From Hormiphora californensis (lineage: Eukaryota; Ctenophora; Tentaculata; Cydippida; Pleurobrachiidae), in assembly GCA_020137815.1 (NCBI GenBank), contig CM035350.1, positions 9,475,420 to 9,539,419 of the forward strand: a DNA stretch of 64,000 nt, read 5' to 3'. Positions 1 through 63,974 of this stretch are shown piece by piece (position 1 is the stretch's first letter; the number at the start of each line of letters is the position of its first letter). Under the pieces are notes generated by a model. The model worked only from the letters and a program-made list of their open reading frames with translations, did not search any database and was not told the DNA's origin. Made by a program: the position numbers and the translations under genes.

Positions 1-264
1 GCCGTATGGAAGGCACAACAGATCAAAAAGGGTAGCCAGCAACAAAAGTCCGTTACACACACCAAGGTCACTTTCCGACTGAGTCGACTGTTGATGCGTC
101 GGTTAACCCCAGGCACCTCCACTTTATTCGATAAAACTACTATTAAGATATGGCACACCGCAACGGACACAAAGCAGAGGAAGTGAAGGCTGATGTAGAA
201 CCAGACAAAGACAACCTGGGGATCATCGGAGAGGATAAAGAACTTAAACATACCAACTGGATCG

Positions 265-3008
265 TTACCGTAGATGACCCTTTCTTCCCGAAACAGTCCC
301 ATAATCCGTGGAAAACATTTCCGCGACCATTCCCTGAATTGTATTCCAGGATATGTCTGCCTTCCGTCGGGAGCGTTCAGTGTACCTTGCCCCGTTGTAA
401 CCATACACAATTTGCAGAATCTGTGTCTTATCCACCGTACCAAGGAAGAGTGATGTATCCCTAGGGAACACAAGACCGTTCACAAACCAGTCCTCGAGAG
501 TATCCAAAAGAGGGACTAACGCAAAAACGAGAGCAATAAGCATAATGGACAATAGGCATATAATAACTTTAAGCCGAAGCTCCTTCGATACATCGTCAGA
601 CTGCCTGTAATGAAGAGCTCTTCTTGTACCATAAAGTCGGTAGACACTTATACCGGCCATGGCTAAGGAGGAAACTGTCGCTCCGACCGTGTTATGTTAA
701 GTACCCTATGAAGTTGCAAGACCTTCCACTCATCCACTCCAAACGCTGTACACAGAAATCTGTGTTTTATCCAGTGCAGAGTATCAAGTTACAGACTTAG
801 CAGATAGCAGGGGTAAAAAGATCTCCAAAGGAGATTGCAAGTACAAATATATGGTTCACAAAGGCCCCGCTTTTCTCAGGGAGTTTCTGGGAGATGTTTC
901 ACCGAAGGTGGAAGTCTATAACGAGTCCCAGGACTCCCATGAAAAATCCAATCACAGTCATTGTATGATCTTCAACTACTTTTCTGCTGCAGCTACTATT
1001 GCATTCATCAGAAAAGTCCTTGCAATCAGTTTTTCCATCGCATTTCTGGCTCGAGGTAAGAACGAGGATTATCAGCACACCGAAAATTGTTGTCACACCC
1101 GGCTTCCTCATCAGACCTGTCCCCACAGTATCAACCAGATCACACACTCTCTCAAAGAGAATACATCTTTTATTTTTGCACACGAACACGTTGTTATGAA
1201 ATGCAGTTTTATATCGGAAAACCGATGTCACAACAATTAACTTTGTGTTAAGCGAGTAAAACAGAATCTGATTGTGACAGGAGTATGAGAGCCCGTCTTT
1301 CAAAGGGCATTCGGCATTTGTACATTGTCCAGTACAGCTATAAAGACGTATGCCTCACCGTTAAAGTATCTGCAATCTTGCTTCCGGTGCACCGTAACAA
1401 TGGATGTTGTGAGGTTTTTACCGAGAATTGGTGAAATGAATGGTTGAATTTTGTTCTGAACATTGCTCTTTCAATGAAGGAGCACCGATGATAGACCTTT
1501 GTTGCATACATTTCCAACCAGTACCTCATTTCCAAATACGTTTCCGGTTGGAGATGGAAAAGGGCTTTCTTTAGATTTACTCTTCTTCTTGCACTCTGAC
1601 AGGCCCCATTGTCACAGCTCTGTATCGAAGAACACATGGTGGAAGTTTCCAGGAATTCTGAATGGTTACCATGACACAAAAACACGTTCGAGCATGGTGC
1701 CGTATCCACCTTAATCCGCAGAGTGGTGCCATTGCCACACTTTTCCCAATCGCGTTTTTCGTCGATGCCGCTCTCACAATCTACTACCCCATCTAGGATC
1801 CAATCCACCGGAACTCGAGAAAATTTTCCAAATCGCCTCTGACAAGTGTGAGTGGTAAGTTTGCCAACTCCGCAGAACATTTTACCCTCATCCATACCAC
1901 CTGCACAATCTTCTATACCATCACAAAGCCTGTGTTTGTGAATGTAACAGTACCGACCAATTCTGACACATTTCAACTCTATCCCATCATCACACAACTG
2001 CGGAGATGTATTGCCATCACAGATCACATAGATGGAAATTGTGCTAGGATAACCGTTCACCAGACAGCTGCCCCCAACCTTTGCTGGATCGGTGCAATTA
2101 GTTTGGTCAAACCCAGTGTCTATGCAGTAGGTTGACCTTTGATCAGTGTAAACGTTGTCATTTCGACCTTTGATTGTCAAAAAACATCTTGACCCGTTAT
2201 ACAAGGGAAAGTTGCCTCTCGGTCCATGTCAGTGCTTCACAAAAAGTGCATCTTGATCCCAAGGAGGGGTGGTTCCTTTTTTCGGCATTCCTTGGAAAGG
2301 CATGAACACCAGATCGTTTGAAATACTTCCGTAGACGATCCCCCCACCACAATCCCGCTCCTCGACACATGTCAAATCGAGATTCGGTGTGAGAGCTTTG
2401 TCCATCCAGATATCGTCACATATCCCATCACAAACCCCTCCCAGTTTCAAGGTGACCTCGACAATACTTCCATCCTGTAGAGTGAGCGGATGAAGCATAG
2501 TACCCGCAGTTATATCGCTACACGTCTGAACGTCTTTTTGAACAAAGTTACCTTTCAAGCCATCGAGACAGACAACTCCACAAACAGGCGGCAGGTCGAA
2601 CATTTCGACGATACTCCAACGAACGCTAAAGAAATTATCGCTTTTAAATGACCCACATGCCTGGTACATAGCGTCGTCATTTGGGCATCGCAAAGAATAC
2701 TCAGTTGTGACTAAACGTGTTCTCATCTCGTAGGTTCCTTTCCTTGTGTAGGTCACATTGGGTGCGGTAATGCACTGGAAGGTAGCCTCACGCACCATCG
2801 AATTGTCATCCTTGCTACAAAGCTGGACTAGGAATTCATGGTGATTAACAATGGGACAAAGATGCACCTCTTCATAAGTATCAGGCGGCGATGAATTGAC
2901 CCTGGACATGGAGTTAACTAAACTCTCATCTCTAGTGAGGTTTGTTGCCCAGAGAGAACTGGACCTGGCTGTTGGAAGTAGCACGAGTCCAATCATTGAA
3001 AGGAACAT
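265..3008 (-). pseudogene. Broken LDLa-repeat seven-transmembrane receptor gene
   Basis: Read on the minus strand, 3008-2229 opens with a hydrophobic signal-like segment (MFLSMIGLVLLPT) and a cysteine-rich ectodomain. The same frame continues through 2204-1338 with LDL-receptor class A motifs (CDGIEDCAGGMDEGKMFC), but an in-frame TGA lies at 2229-2231. Around 1300-900 more LDLa sequence (CGDRSDEEAGC, then CDGKTDCKDFSDEC) is only recovered by switching frame twice. A membrane segment (TVIGFFMGVLGLVIDF, about 960-900) is followed by receptor-like TM2 and TM3 remnants at 900-660 (FVLAISFGDLFTPAI) with stops. A TM4-like segment (LKVIICLLSIMLIALVFALV) lies in the frame 660-265. The order LDLa then 7TM resembles relaxin/LGR-type or orphan LDLa receptors. 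Multiple stops and frameshifts suggest a pseudogene; a poor-quality consensus is the alternative. Confidence 0.6.
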
Positions 3009-3049
3009 CTTCCTGTAGACATTGTATAATTGGCATACGTTACACTTTA

Positions 3050-3095
3050 ATTAACAGATAATTAACAGATAATTAACAGATAATTAATAGATATA
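3050..3095. repeat. Short 11-bp tandem repeat
   Basis: About four copies of the 11-bp unit ATTAACAGATA, the last diverged, lie just upstream of the start of the broken receptor gene. Confidence 0.85.
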
Positions 3096-3099
3096 GGAG

Positions 3100-5440
3100 G
3101 GAATATCAGGCAAACTCTTCAAGTGCAAATGAAAGAGGCAGCCTCACGTATCAAAAAGAACTTTTACAGACAGCTTCACGTATTAAAGGCCCTCTGACCC
3201 GAAAATCAATTTTCTATTTTTGACTTATTATGACACTACGTGGAAAATCATGAACAATGATGTATGTTTCACCTCATAGTTATCTCTAAGGGGTCTAATT
3301 ACAGTGGGAAGTCGGGAGGCAGCACATGGGAAGGGGGGCTCTTTGTATTTGTGTGTAAATGTCAGTTATGTTTACATTTTGTTCAGTTTATTGTCGTCTG
3401 AGATTATTTATGGCTTATAGGTTTATTAAGTTGACATTTTCACATCAATATTAAGTATCTTATGAATTTCTGTGACCCTTGACTTAATAAATTCTGCTAC
3501 ACACAATCTATGCTAAAGGTTGTCTTTACTCCTTGGGTTGATTTGTAAACCGGTACAGGTGTTATTTCTAGGAATAGAGCAATGGTTAGGTTAAACGCCC
3601 TGGTAGATGACCCTCTGTTGTTACTAAACATCCGGGGGGGGGGGGGGATTTCCCTTAGACCCTTAATTCTAGATACCCCTTCAACTCTACACCTCACAGC
3701 TTAGTAGATACCCTCCGTTTTCCCTCGGATCCAGTATAGGACTTCAGAATTTCTAAATACGTTAGTAGCTAACCCTCTGACCCTTTTAGACACTCCTCTG
3801 ACCCTTCTAGATACCTCTCAGATCCATCGACTTTATCTAGTAGGATCTGAGGGTCATATTATACACTCTGACGGGTGTCCAGTAGGGTTTGAGGTATATC
3901 TAGAGGCGGCTAAGAGATGGGTAACAAACTCGTAGTCTCTAGCAGGGTCTGAGGGGTATTGAGAGGGTCAGAGGGGTGTTTGGAAGGGTCTGGGGATATA
4001 ATAATATCTAGTAACATATGAGAGGTATTTCCCAGTTTTTCATATAGGATGTGAGAGGTATCTAATAACGTCTGAGGCTATAGTAGGCTCTGAGGCGTAT
4101 CTAGCAGGCTCTGAGGGTATCTATCAGGGTGTGAGGGGTATCTAGTGGGCTCTGAGGGGTATCTAGTAGGCTCTCAGGGGTATCTAGTGTGCTCTGAGGG
4201 ATTGACAAAAGTATTTAATACTAATTTTCATGTGTTTAATTCATGTATTTAAATACAAATCATTCACTAATTTGAAGAAACGTGTTTTGAGATTTCCTTT
4301 TTATGTATCATGGATAATTTATGATATCACACTTGTCAGTAATGTCATTGTTTGTAAATGTAATCAGTTTTTGTGTGTAAACACAAAGGGGGGAGAGGTC
4401 CTATGTGCTGCCTCAGCTCGGAAGGGGTGGCGTGGGGCAACCTTTTAACGCCTAATTAGAGGGGGAAGGAGGAATCCGTAGAGTGTGAGATAACCTGGGA
4501 TCTTCATGATTTTTCATGTACTGTCAATTTAGACAAAGTTGTTTTTTCGAGTCAGAGGACCTTTAAGCTTTTCCCTCCTCCAATGAGAACGCTCTATATG
4601 TCGAGGGGGGCGACATCTAGTTTCTTCTGAGTGGTTCATGGTCTCTTAATTCATGGGCAATAGTTGTATAAAATTGGGATTGAGGACAACTAAACTAAAA
4701 TCAACTTTGCCATATTGAGAGTTGACTATAAAAATGCCCTATTTAAGGGACCTCAACTATCTAAATAGTTCTAAGTGGTCAATATTGTATGACGTTTTTG
4801 ATTTGATTGAAGGAATTTAATATAGAACGAAATATAGAAAAGTAGAAAAATCAAACACCTTAAAATCAGTCCGTAATCTCAACTATTCAAACTTCAAATT
4901 GCTCAATATTGTATGACGTTGCAGAGAATTTCTATCCTCAATTCGCAGGATAAAATATAAAGGATTGCGCTTTTACAACATACCACACGAGGAAGAAATC
5001 ACACGACCGTGATTGTCCGCATCATACGTAGAATTCTATTTTCTGAATAATCCGAGCTAGAATTCTAATATTTTGATATTATACCAAAAACTAACAGACA
5101 CCTTTGGCAATGGTCCTTTTCTCCCGGAGATCACTATTTTATAAACCCCGATAGCTTTCTTATCAGTCGTTTGAAGATTTTACGTAAACGCGTCAATTGT
5201 GAGTTGGGGAATTACACACCCTGCTCGCGATTTAACAGACCAGTGCCCTTTCACGGGGAGGTCTAAAAAACACATTTGGAACCCTTTTCAATGTTATCTC
5301 TCTCATCAAGAGGCAAAATAATCGCATTCCATTCTTTTCTCTCTCTCATTCTCTCTTTTACTGTTCAATATCTCTCACTGTGTGTACTCGCGCTGGGAAC
5401 AGCCAACTGTATAACGCACCAAGCTACATGATGATGTGGG
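3100..5440. other. Intergenic region between the receptor pseudogene and MED12
   Basis: No coding exon is recognised. It holds a G-run near 3633, a degenerate repeat block (3770-4205, listed separately), AT-rich sequence, and a CT-rich stretch near 5330-5360 before the MED12 5' repeat. The MED12 promoter is presumably here or within the repeat, but no clear core-promoter motif was identified. Confidence 0.5.
3770..4205. repeat. Degenerate roughly 20-bp repeat (TCTGAGGGGTATCTAGTAGG type)
   Basis: Variants of TCTGAGGGGTATCTAGTAGG recur throughout, cleanest at 4085-4200. Diverged copies on the opposite strand (CCCTCTGACCCTTCTAGATA type) extend back to about 3660, so the block is partly an inverted arrangement of the same motif. 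Confidence 0.7.
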
Positions 5441-5444
5441 TTAA

Positions 5445-5962
5445 CAGTTAATTTTGTAGCCCATGTGATAAGGATCTTCAGAAATGGCATGTCCTGCTCA
5501 CCTCTTGTGGTAACATACACCTCTTGTGGTAACATACAGTTAATTTTGTAGCCCATGTGATAAGGATCTTCAGTAATGGCATGTCCTGCTCACCTCTTGT
5601 GGTAACATACACCACTTGTGGTAACATACACCTCTTGTGGTAACATACACCTCTTGTGGTAACATACAGTTAATTTTGTAGCCCATGTGATAAGGATCTT
5701 CAGAAATGGCATGTCCTGCTCACCTCTTGTGGTAACATACAGCTAATTTTGTAGCCCATGTGATAAGGATCTTCAGAAATGGCATGTCCTGCTCACCTCT
5801 TGTGGTAACATACACCTCTTGTGGTAACATACAGTTAATTTTGTAGCCCATGTGATAAGGATCTTCAGAAATGGCATGTCCTGCTCACCTCTTGTGGTAA
5901 CATACACCTCTTGTGGTAACATACAGTTAATTTTGTAGCCCATGTGATAAGGATCTTCAGAA

Positions 5963-5987
<25 letters not shown>
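5445..5987 (+). repeat. Composite minisatellite that copies the MED12 start-codon region
   Basis: A 74-bp unit (GTTAATTTTGTAGCCCATG, then GGATCTTCAGAAATGGCATG, then TCCTGCTCACCTCTT) alternates with a 19-bp unit (ACCTCTTGTGGTAACATAC). Copies of ATGGCATGTCC start at 5484, 5576, 5706, 5779, 5871 and 5963. Only the last continues into MED12 coding sequence. In the five upstream copies the same ATG opens a nine-codon ORF, MACPAHLLW then TAA, that shares its first seven residues with MED12. Each unit also contains acceptor-like TTTTGTAG and ATCTTCAG. Confidence 0.85.
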
Positions 5988-43762
<37,775 letters not shown>

Positions 43763-43910
43763 CAAGACAATTATATATATATATTCATGTAAAATGTGTT
43801 TATTTAAATTTATTATCGCCCGACATCCATTTATGAAACAGTTTTATTTTTCCAATACTCTCCTTATCACAAGTTGGTAACCAATAATAGTCCCAGCGTT
43901 ATTTAATGTT

Positions 43911-43934
43911 TCCATCCATCTTGTAGACTCATTT
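43911..43934 (+). promoter_or_regulatory. Candidate 3' splice acceptor just upstream of the LMF1 start codon
   Basis: TTTCCATCCATCTTGTAG ends eight bases before the ATG at 43,935, in a 172-base gap after the MED12 stop. It could serve a 5'-UTR intron or spliced-leader addition to a downstream cistron. Similar AG sites lie 2 bases before the MED12 ATG (5959-5960) and 8 bases before the DERL1 ATG (61,784-61,785). Confidence 0.4.
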
Positions 43935-59287
<15,353 letters not shown>

Positions 59288-59588
59288 GAGTGAGACACTT
59301 CTTGTGCTGTGTGAGTTACACATTGTACGAGAAATGAACTGTATTGATATGTGTGTAATTGCTAGGGTTGACAGAGTGTTCAGAGAGTGTTGTTTTGCTT
59401 TATTTGAGTTATGTTATATATTTATCAGACAGCTTTGAAACATTATTATATCGGAATGCGTTACTGTGTTGGTTATTTTTAATCACTCAATTATTAAGCT
59501 GCACTCTTATCTGCAGCATAGCTCGCAAGCTACAAATAATGAGTGCGCGGCTTTGCATTTGCGCGTACGGCTGCGCGGCTCGGGATAT

Positions 59589-59594
59589 AATAAA
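59589..59594 (+). terminator. Polyadenylation signal AATAAA, probable LMF1 3' end
   Basis: First AATAAA after the LMF1 stop, about 300 bases downstream, with a second AATAAA-like site 12 bases later. Confidence 0.6.
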
Positions 59595-59680
59595 GCTCTA
59601 AAAATAAAATCAAAATTGAACCTTCGGTGTTGTTTACCACTTTGCAGGTTCACTCTGTGACCGATCGTGGTGTGCGTTTA

Positions 59681-60489
59681 TAAGGAACCATAATAAAGTT
59701 CAAGAGCCTCCAAGAGCACCCAAGAGCACACCCGATCGAAGAGAGACCACACCTGAGAGCGTACCACACCCAAAAGAGACCACATCCAAGAGCGCACCAC
59801 CTCCAGAAGACACCACTTCAAGAGCGCACCACATCAAAGTGGTGCAGAACTGGGCCAGCCCTGTGTGTTTGTGTGTGCGTGTGTGTGAGAATGTGTGTTT
59901 GTGTCTGTGTCCTATCGCGAAGGTGCTTGTTTTGACGCTGAGTTCTATTAAAAGCACAGCATCTTCGCGCGCGCGTGTGTGTCGCTTTGGTGACACGCGC
60001 GCGCGTTTTCTGAGATCTGAGAGAGAAGAGCGATTGGTGTTTTGAGAGTGAGTTTTCTTTTGTCGGAGCGAAGCAACTTTAAAAAGCGTGTGTTCTCTTA
60101 GTCAACTGAACTGTAACAATCCTTTACCGTTACTTTTACATTCACAAAAACAAAAGACAACGTGTTTACTTTCGACTTTACGCTCCATACGTGTCACGAA
60201 ACCACCCCAAGAACGTCCCTTTCCAAACACCCCCGATTGCCGTCCACTTTACACCAAAAGAGAGCTCCCCATCCAGAAGATACCACGCGCAGGGGACACC
60301 ACGCGCAGAAGAGACCAGCGCGGCGTTGTATTTGCGCGTGCGGTCTCTTCTGCGCGTGGTGTCCCCTGCGTGCGGTATCTTCTGGATGGGGAGCTCTCTT
60401 TGATGTGGTGCGCTCTTGAAGTGGTGTCTTTTGGAGGTGGTGCGCTCTTGGATGGGGTGCGCTCTTGAACTTTATTATGGTTCCTTATT
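59681..60489. mobile_element. 809-bp element with inverted ends TAAGGAACCATAATAAAGTT
   Basis: TAAGGAACCATAATAAAGTT with CAAGAGC at the left is repeated in reverse at 60,463-60,489. Sub-terminal GAGCGCACCACxxC and GAAGACACCACTTC motifs are also mirrored at 60,400-60,455. The interior has a GTGTGTG tract and a CG-rich foldback (CGCGCAGAAGAGACCAGCGC near 60,302). TTA flanks both ends. No transposase is seen. Confidence 0.7.
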
Positions 60490-60661
60490 ATCTGAGACCC
60501 CGGTGTCGGATTGCTGTTAAAATTGAACCTTTTTTTTTACATTTGCATTTTCAAAATTTAATTTTCTGCCAACATTCGTTTCCGGTTTCCCGCCGGCCGC
60601 CTCCCAGTGTTGGGTAAGGGGTCAAGGAAGTGAGAAATTACATGTGTTACAGCTTTCGAAA

Positions 60662-60990
60662 TCAAACTGTGTCCAAAAATAACGGTGCTAAGGTGTGAAA
60701 ACCTTCACAGTAGGGCAGGGAGACCTGATCGCAGTCCTGGGCCAGGGCGGCTGCCTCGTTCAGGGCCCCTGAATCAGGGGGTGTGTATAGTGTAAGGGCA
60801 GAGCCCCCGCAAGCAGGGTCCAGGGGCTGCAAGGCTGCTGAGAAGGGTTTGTGAGCTACAACAACAGCAGCAGCCTTAATCAACGGGCTAAGGGCGGTTA
60901 TACAATCCTCCGACACGATAATATGAGGGACCTTTGGGGGTGAGATTTGTTCATATGCCGGCCTCAAAGGTGTTGAAACCGAGAAGCTTC
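60662..60990 (-). CDS. Possible short protein-coding segment, unrecognised
   Basis: An open frame of about 105 codons ends at TGA near 60,667 (SVSTPLRPAYEQISPPKVPH, then IIVSEDCITALSPLIKAAAV). It is more GC-rich and less repetitive than its surroundings and preceded by an acceptor-like site, so it could be a terminal exon. There is no family match and no clear upstream exon. It may be chance. Confidence 0.2.
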
Positions 60991-61228
60991 AACAACCATC
61001 TCCAGACGGTATCCAGTGTCCCCACTCCCCTACCCTCTTATATGCAGTGCAGTGGTTCTTCACTTGGAAATCTGAGACAGTTTCACAGCATATGAATAAT
61101 GAAAGCATTGACTGCACGCGAGATTAGCACTTTGTAGGACACACGTGTTGTCAATCTGGCGCTCTGATTGGCCACGCTTGCACGTCGTCTGACCGTGTTG
61201 AACCGATACTGTGTACATAAAACTGATA

Positions 61229-61643
61229 CCTTACTTACTGTATATTAGCGAACCTAAAATTAAGAATATGGCCAAAAAATATTCTTAATTTTGTTATTCT
61301 TAATTTTAGAGTTCCTTATTTTTCTACAATCTTAATTTGCATTGCAAGACTATTTAAAGCAAAGCTTACAACTTCTTCCACTCTGATAAGGGAAAGCGTA
61401 TCATGGAGTGGCTGGAGAGCAGCTGTCATCATTGATGCGTTGAAGAGTGCACGTAGTGACAGTGTTGTAAATGATTTGGTTGACCCCTTTGCTTCAATGG
61501 CAATTTGAAACAAGTATAGATTGTATTTTAGCCTTTTCATCCAAATTTTGGTCATATTCTTCGCTAGAAAATTTATTCTTAATTTTGTTATTCTTAATTT
61601 TAGAAGCGATAATTTACGGTTCGCTAATATACAGTAAGTAAGG
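61229..61643. mobile_element. 415-bp mariner-like element with long inverted ends
   Basis: CCTTACTTACTGTATATTAG plus CGAACC at the left is mirrored exactly at 61,618-61,643, and TA flanks both ends. AAAATTAAGAATA motifs repeat inside both ends. A 116-codon minus-strand frame spans it but shows no DDE transposase motif. Confidence 0.85.
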
Positions 61644-61793
61644 TAACGTATTCTCACTACAAGCACCCGTCATGATATCTGTTCCACCGTTTTTATAGGA
61701 TTCTTAATGGAATTTTAGTACGGTCGGACCCCGATTCAATTTATTATGTTTATTGCTCTTATAATTCACATTCTCTCTCACTCAGTGTAGGGG

Positions 61794-63660
61794 ATGGCTG
61801 AAACGGATATTGGGGCATGGTATAGTAACATTCCATTCTTCACAAAATGGTGGTTCACCCTAACCCTTCTCTGTACCCTTGGCGCTAACTTTGGAGTTCT
61901 ACCTGGAAATCACATGCTCCTAGTTTGGGATCTCGTGGCATACAAATTCCAGGTAAGCAGTTATTGTGTGAGCGTCAGAGTGATATTTCATTAGATAGTG
62001 GGGAATGCTAACTGATTTACATACCCTTTTCTACCTCAGATAATGTATGAAATTTTGTCACATTTTAATATGTGATTTTAACCCTTAATTTTCAGTTTTG
62101 GAGGATGGCTGGGTGTGTTTTCTTTATGGGACGCCTTGGTTTCCCCTTCCTTATTAACGTGTACTTCCTCTACAACTACTCTCTCCGTCTTGAGACAGGT
62201 AATAGTCAAGATATTAGTTAGTTATACCTGGAGAGATATGTAGTTGTTCAGTTGCTCCTGCTGTCAAAGTTTACTGAACACTTGTAAAGTTAATACTAGA
62301 TCTAGCATTGCTTGTCAGACACTGACTGTACATCGCGCAATCCTCGCTACGCAAGGCCGCTACGCGGCCTCACGTAGCCGCACCGGGCCTTCGGCCCGGT
62401 GCGGAGAGGACGGTCTTATATGAGACAAAGCATTGCTGTATGATTATATACTATATCTTGACTGGACCCAGATTTATACTATGGGGTATAATTATACGGT
62501 TTAGAGGCCCCAATTTGACTTGTTCGCCGATGGCCCGATGATTATACCATTTATAACACGAGACAGCAAGTTATTAGCCAACATTCTGTAAACATAACGC
62601 ATATGTTCATTATTTACTACGCAATTATTATATTTTATGAGACAAGATCCGGAACATGCAACATCTCAAAACGTCAATAATTGTTTTCAGGGGTTTACGA
62701 TGGGAAACCAGCAGATTACTGCTTTCTACTTATCTTCAACTGGCTGTGTCTTATCATCCTTGGCTTTATCATTCCCCTTAGGGTTAGTGTAATAGTAATT
62801 CCATCTCATTTTATTGTACAAACCATAGCTGAAGCGGGTCTGTTTAATACAATCAGTTTCCGACACAACAAATTTTCTTCCCAGATGATTGGAATGCCCC
62901 TCGTGATATCTGTCCTGTATGTGTGGTGCCAGGTTAATCACGAAACAGTTGTCCAATTCTGGTTTGGAACTCAGTTCAAGGCCATGTATCTGCCCTGGGC
63001 ACTCGCTGGATTCAATGTTCTCCTTGGAGGAAAGTATGTAACGCGCCGTGTCAGACATTGAGATCACCTCGCGCGAGGGAAGGCTGAATATGCGCGCGCA
63101 GCAAACGTGTCCTTGTGTGCGTCTCAGTGGTGTGAGACCCGGCCAGATATCCAATGAGAGTCAAGTCATGATCTCAACGGATCGAACATTGACACTCTGT
63201 CTAGTGGCTTACAGCGTGGTCAAATACTGGCAGTATTACCAATCTGGATTGTTCCCTAACCAACGTGTTTCAGTGGTATGATGGAGCTGATAGGAATCTT
63301 TGTGGGTCACATATTCTTCTTCCTCAAGTACAAATACCCAATCGACTATGGTGGTGCATCGTTCCTTAACACCCCTCAAATCCTGTAAGTAGTAATATGT
63401 GGCCACAATAAATTGAGTCAAACACAAGAAGCTCCATATCATACGCTTTCCAATTCTTTCCTTATTCGCCTTATTTCAACCTCAAAAGTCAGACTCGACA
63501 ACTAATTGACATACAACTTCCACCCAGGTACAAATACTTCCCAAACCGGGGTGGTGGAGTGAGTGGATTTGGTCAGGCTCCTGCTACCCGTGCAGCACCA
63601 GCTGCCAACAACGGAGGGAGACACAACTGGGGTGGTGGCGGCAACAGGCTGGGCGATTAG
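61794..63660 (+). CDS. DERL1: Derlin-1-like ER-associated degradation membrane protein, complete
   Basis: Derlins are rhomboid-like pseudoproteases that help retrotranslocate misfolded proteins from the ER to p97/VCP. Exons: 61794-61952, 62096-62198, 62691-62782, 62885-63033, 63274-63384, 63528-63660 (TAG), phases all consistent, about 215 residues against 251 in human DERL1. Visible landmarks: ETDIGAWYSNIPFFTKWWF start, FQFWR (the WR motif of loop 1), NVYFLYNYSLRLETG, DGKPADYCFLLIFNW, ISVLYVWCQVNHE, FWFGTQFKAMYLPW, GHIFFFLKYKYPIDYGG. The C-terminus RHNWGGGGNRLGD is an SHP box for p97 binding. Catalytic rhomboid residues are not evident, as expected. Confidence 0.95.
62346..62404. other. GC-rich double hairpin in DERL1 intron 2
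   Basis: GCTACG-CA-AGGCCGC-TAC-GCGGCCT-CA-CGTAGC (62346-62378) is a symmetric stem with an internal loop. CCGCACCGGGCC-TTC-GGCCCGGTGCGG (62378-62404) is a perfect 12-bp stem with a three-base loop. Both sit in AT-rich intron. Confidence 0.88.
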
Positions 63661-63721
63661 AAACCCTACCTACCCTGGGATTATAGATCGATCAAGAAGG
63701 ACAATTGAAACATTGTTAGTT

Positions 63722-63727
63722 TTTATT
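63722..63727 (-). terminator. AATAAA on the minus strand, for the convergent gene
   Basis: TTTATT on the plus strand reads AATAAA on the minus strand, about 90 bases past the stop of the convergent gene and inside the DERL1 3' UTR. Confidence 0.5.
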
Positions 63728-63784
63728 TAGCCCTCCCGTGTGATAGGCATGAGAAAGTTATGAATTTATGGTTGGGTACAACAT

Positions 63785-63797
63785 AATAAACAATAAA
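63785..63797 (+). terminator. Two AATAAA signals, DERL1 3' end
   Basis: AATAAA at 63,785 and 63,792, about 125 bases after the DERL1 stop. The minus-strand gene's stop codon lies only about 20 bases further on. Confidence 0.7.
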
Positions 63798-63814
63798 TAC
63801 ACACACTATAGGGT

Positions 63815-63974
63815 TCAATATTTTCTTAAAAACTCTTCTCCATCGGCAATTATTTGTTCGTGTGACTTGGGTTGAGTGCAGTAGTATCCGTGAGTTGTCC
63901 AGTTATAGATCATCTTCACTTGAAAGGAGGGGGCGACCCTGTGGAATATCTTTGCGTTCTTGTCCCCACAGAAC
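63815..63974 (-). CDS. Last exon of an unrecognised gene running off the window
   Basis: Minus strand: acceptor CATCTCATTCCCAG, then an open frame reading FCGDKNAKIFHRVAPSFQVK, MIYNWTTHGYYCTQPKSHEQ and IIADGEEFLRKY, with TGA at 63,817-63,815. Codon use and a clean acceptor support a real terminal exon. I do not recognise the family. TACATCTCA occurs twice just upstream of the acceptor. Confidence 0.6.

Larger units (their letters stand above)
59288..61793. other. Intergenic region between LMF1 and DERL1
   Basis: Holds the LMF1 polyadenylation signal, a TIR element (59,681-60,489), a possible minus-strand coding segment (60,662-60,990), and a mariner-like TIR element (61,229-61,643). The DERL1 promoter presumably lies between 61,644 and 61,790, where a TA-rich stretch precedes CTCTCTCACTCAG. 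Confidence 0.5.

Noticed and set aside
61316-61666. 116-codon minus-strand frame as a transposase
   Set aside because: It lies wholly inside a 415-bp TIR element, but shows no DDE/D motif or DNA-binding domain that I can recognise.
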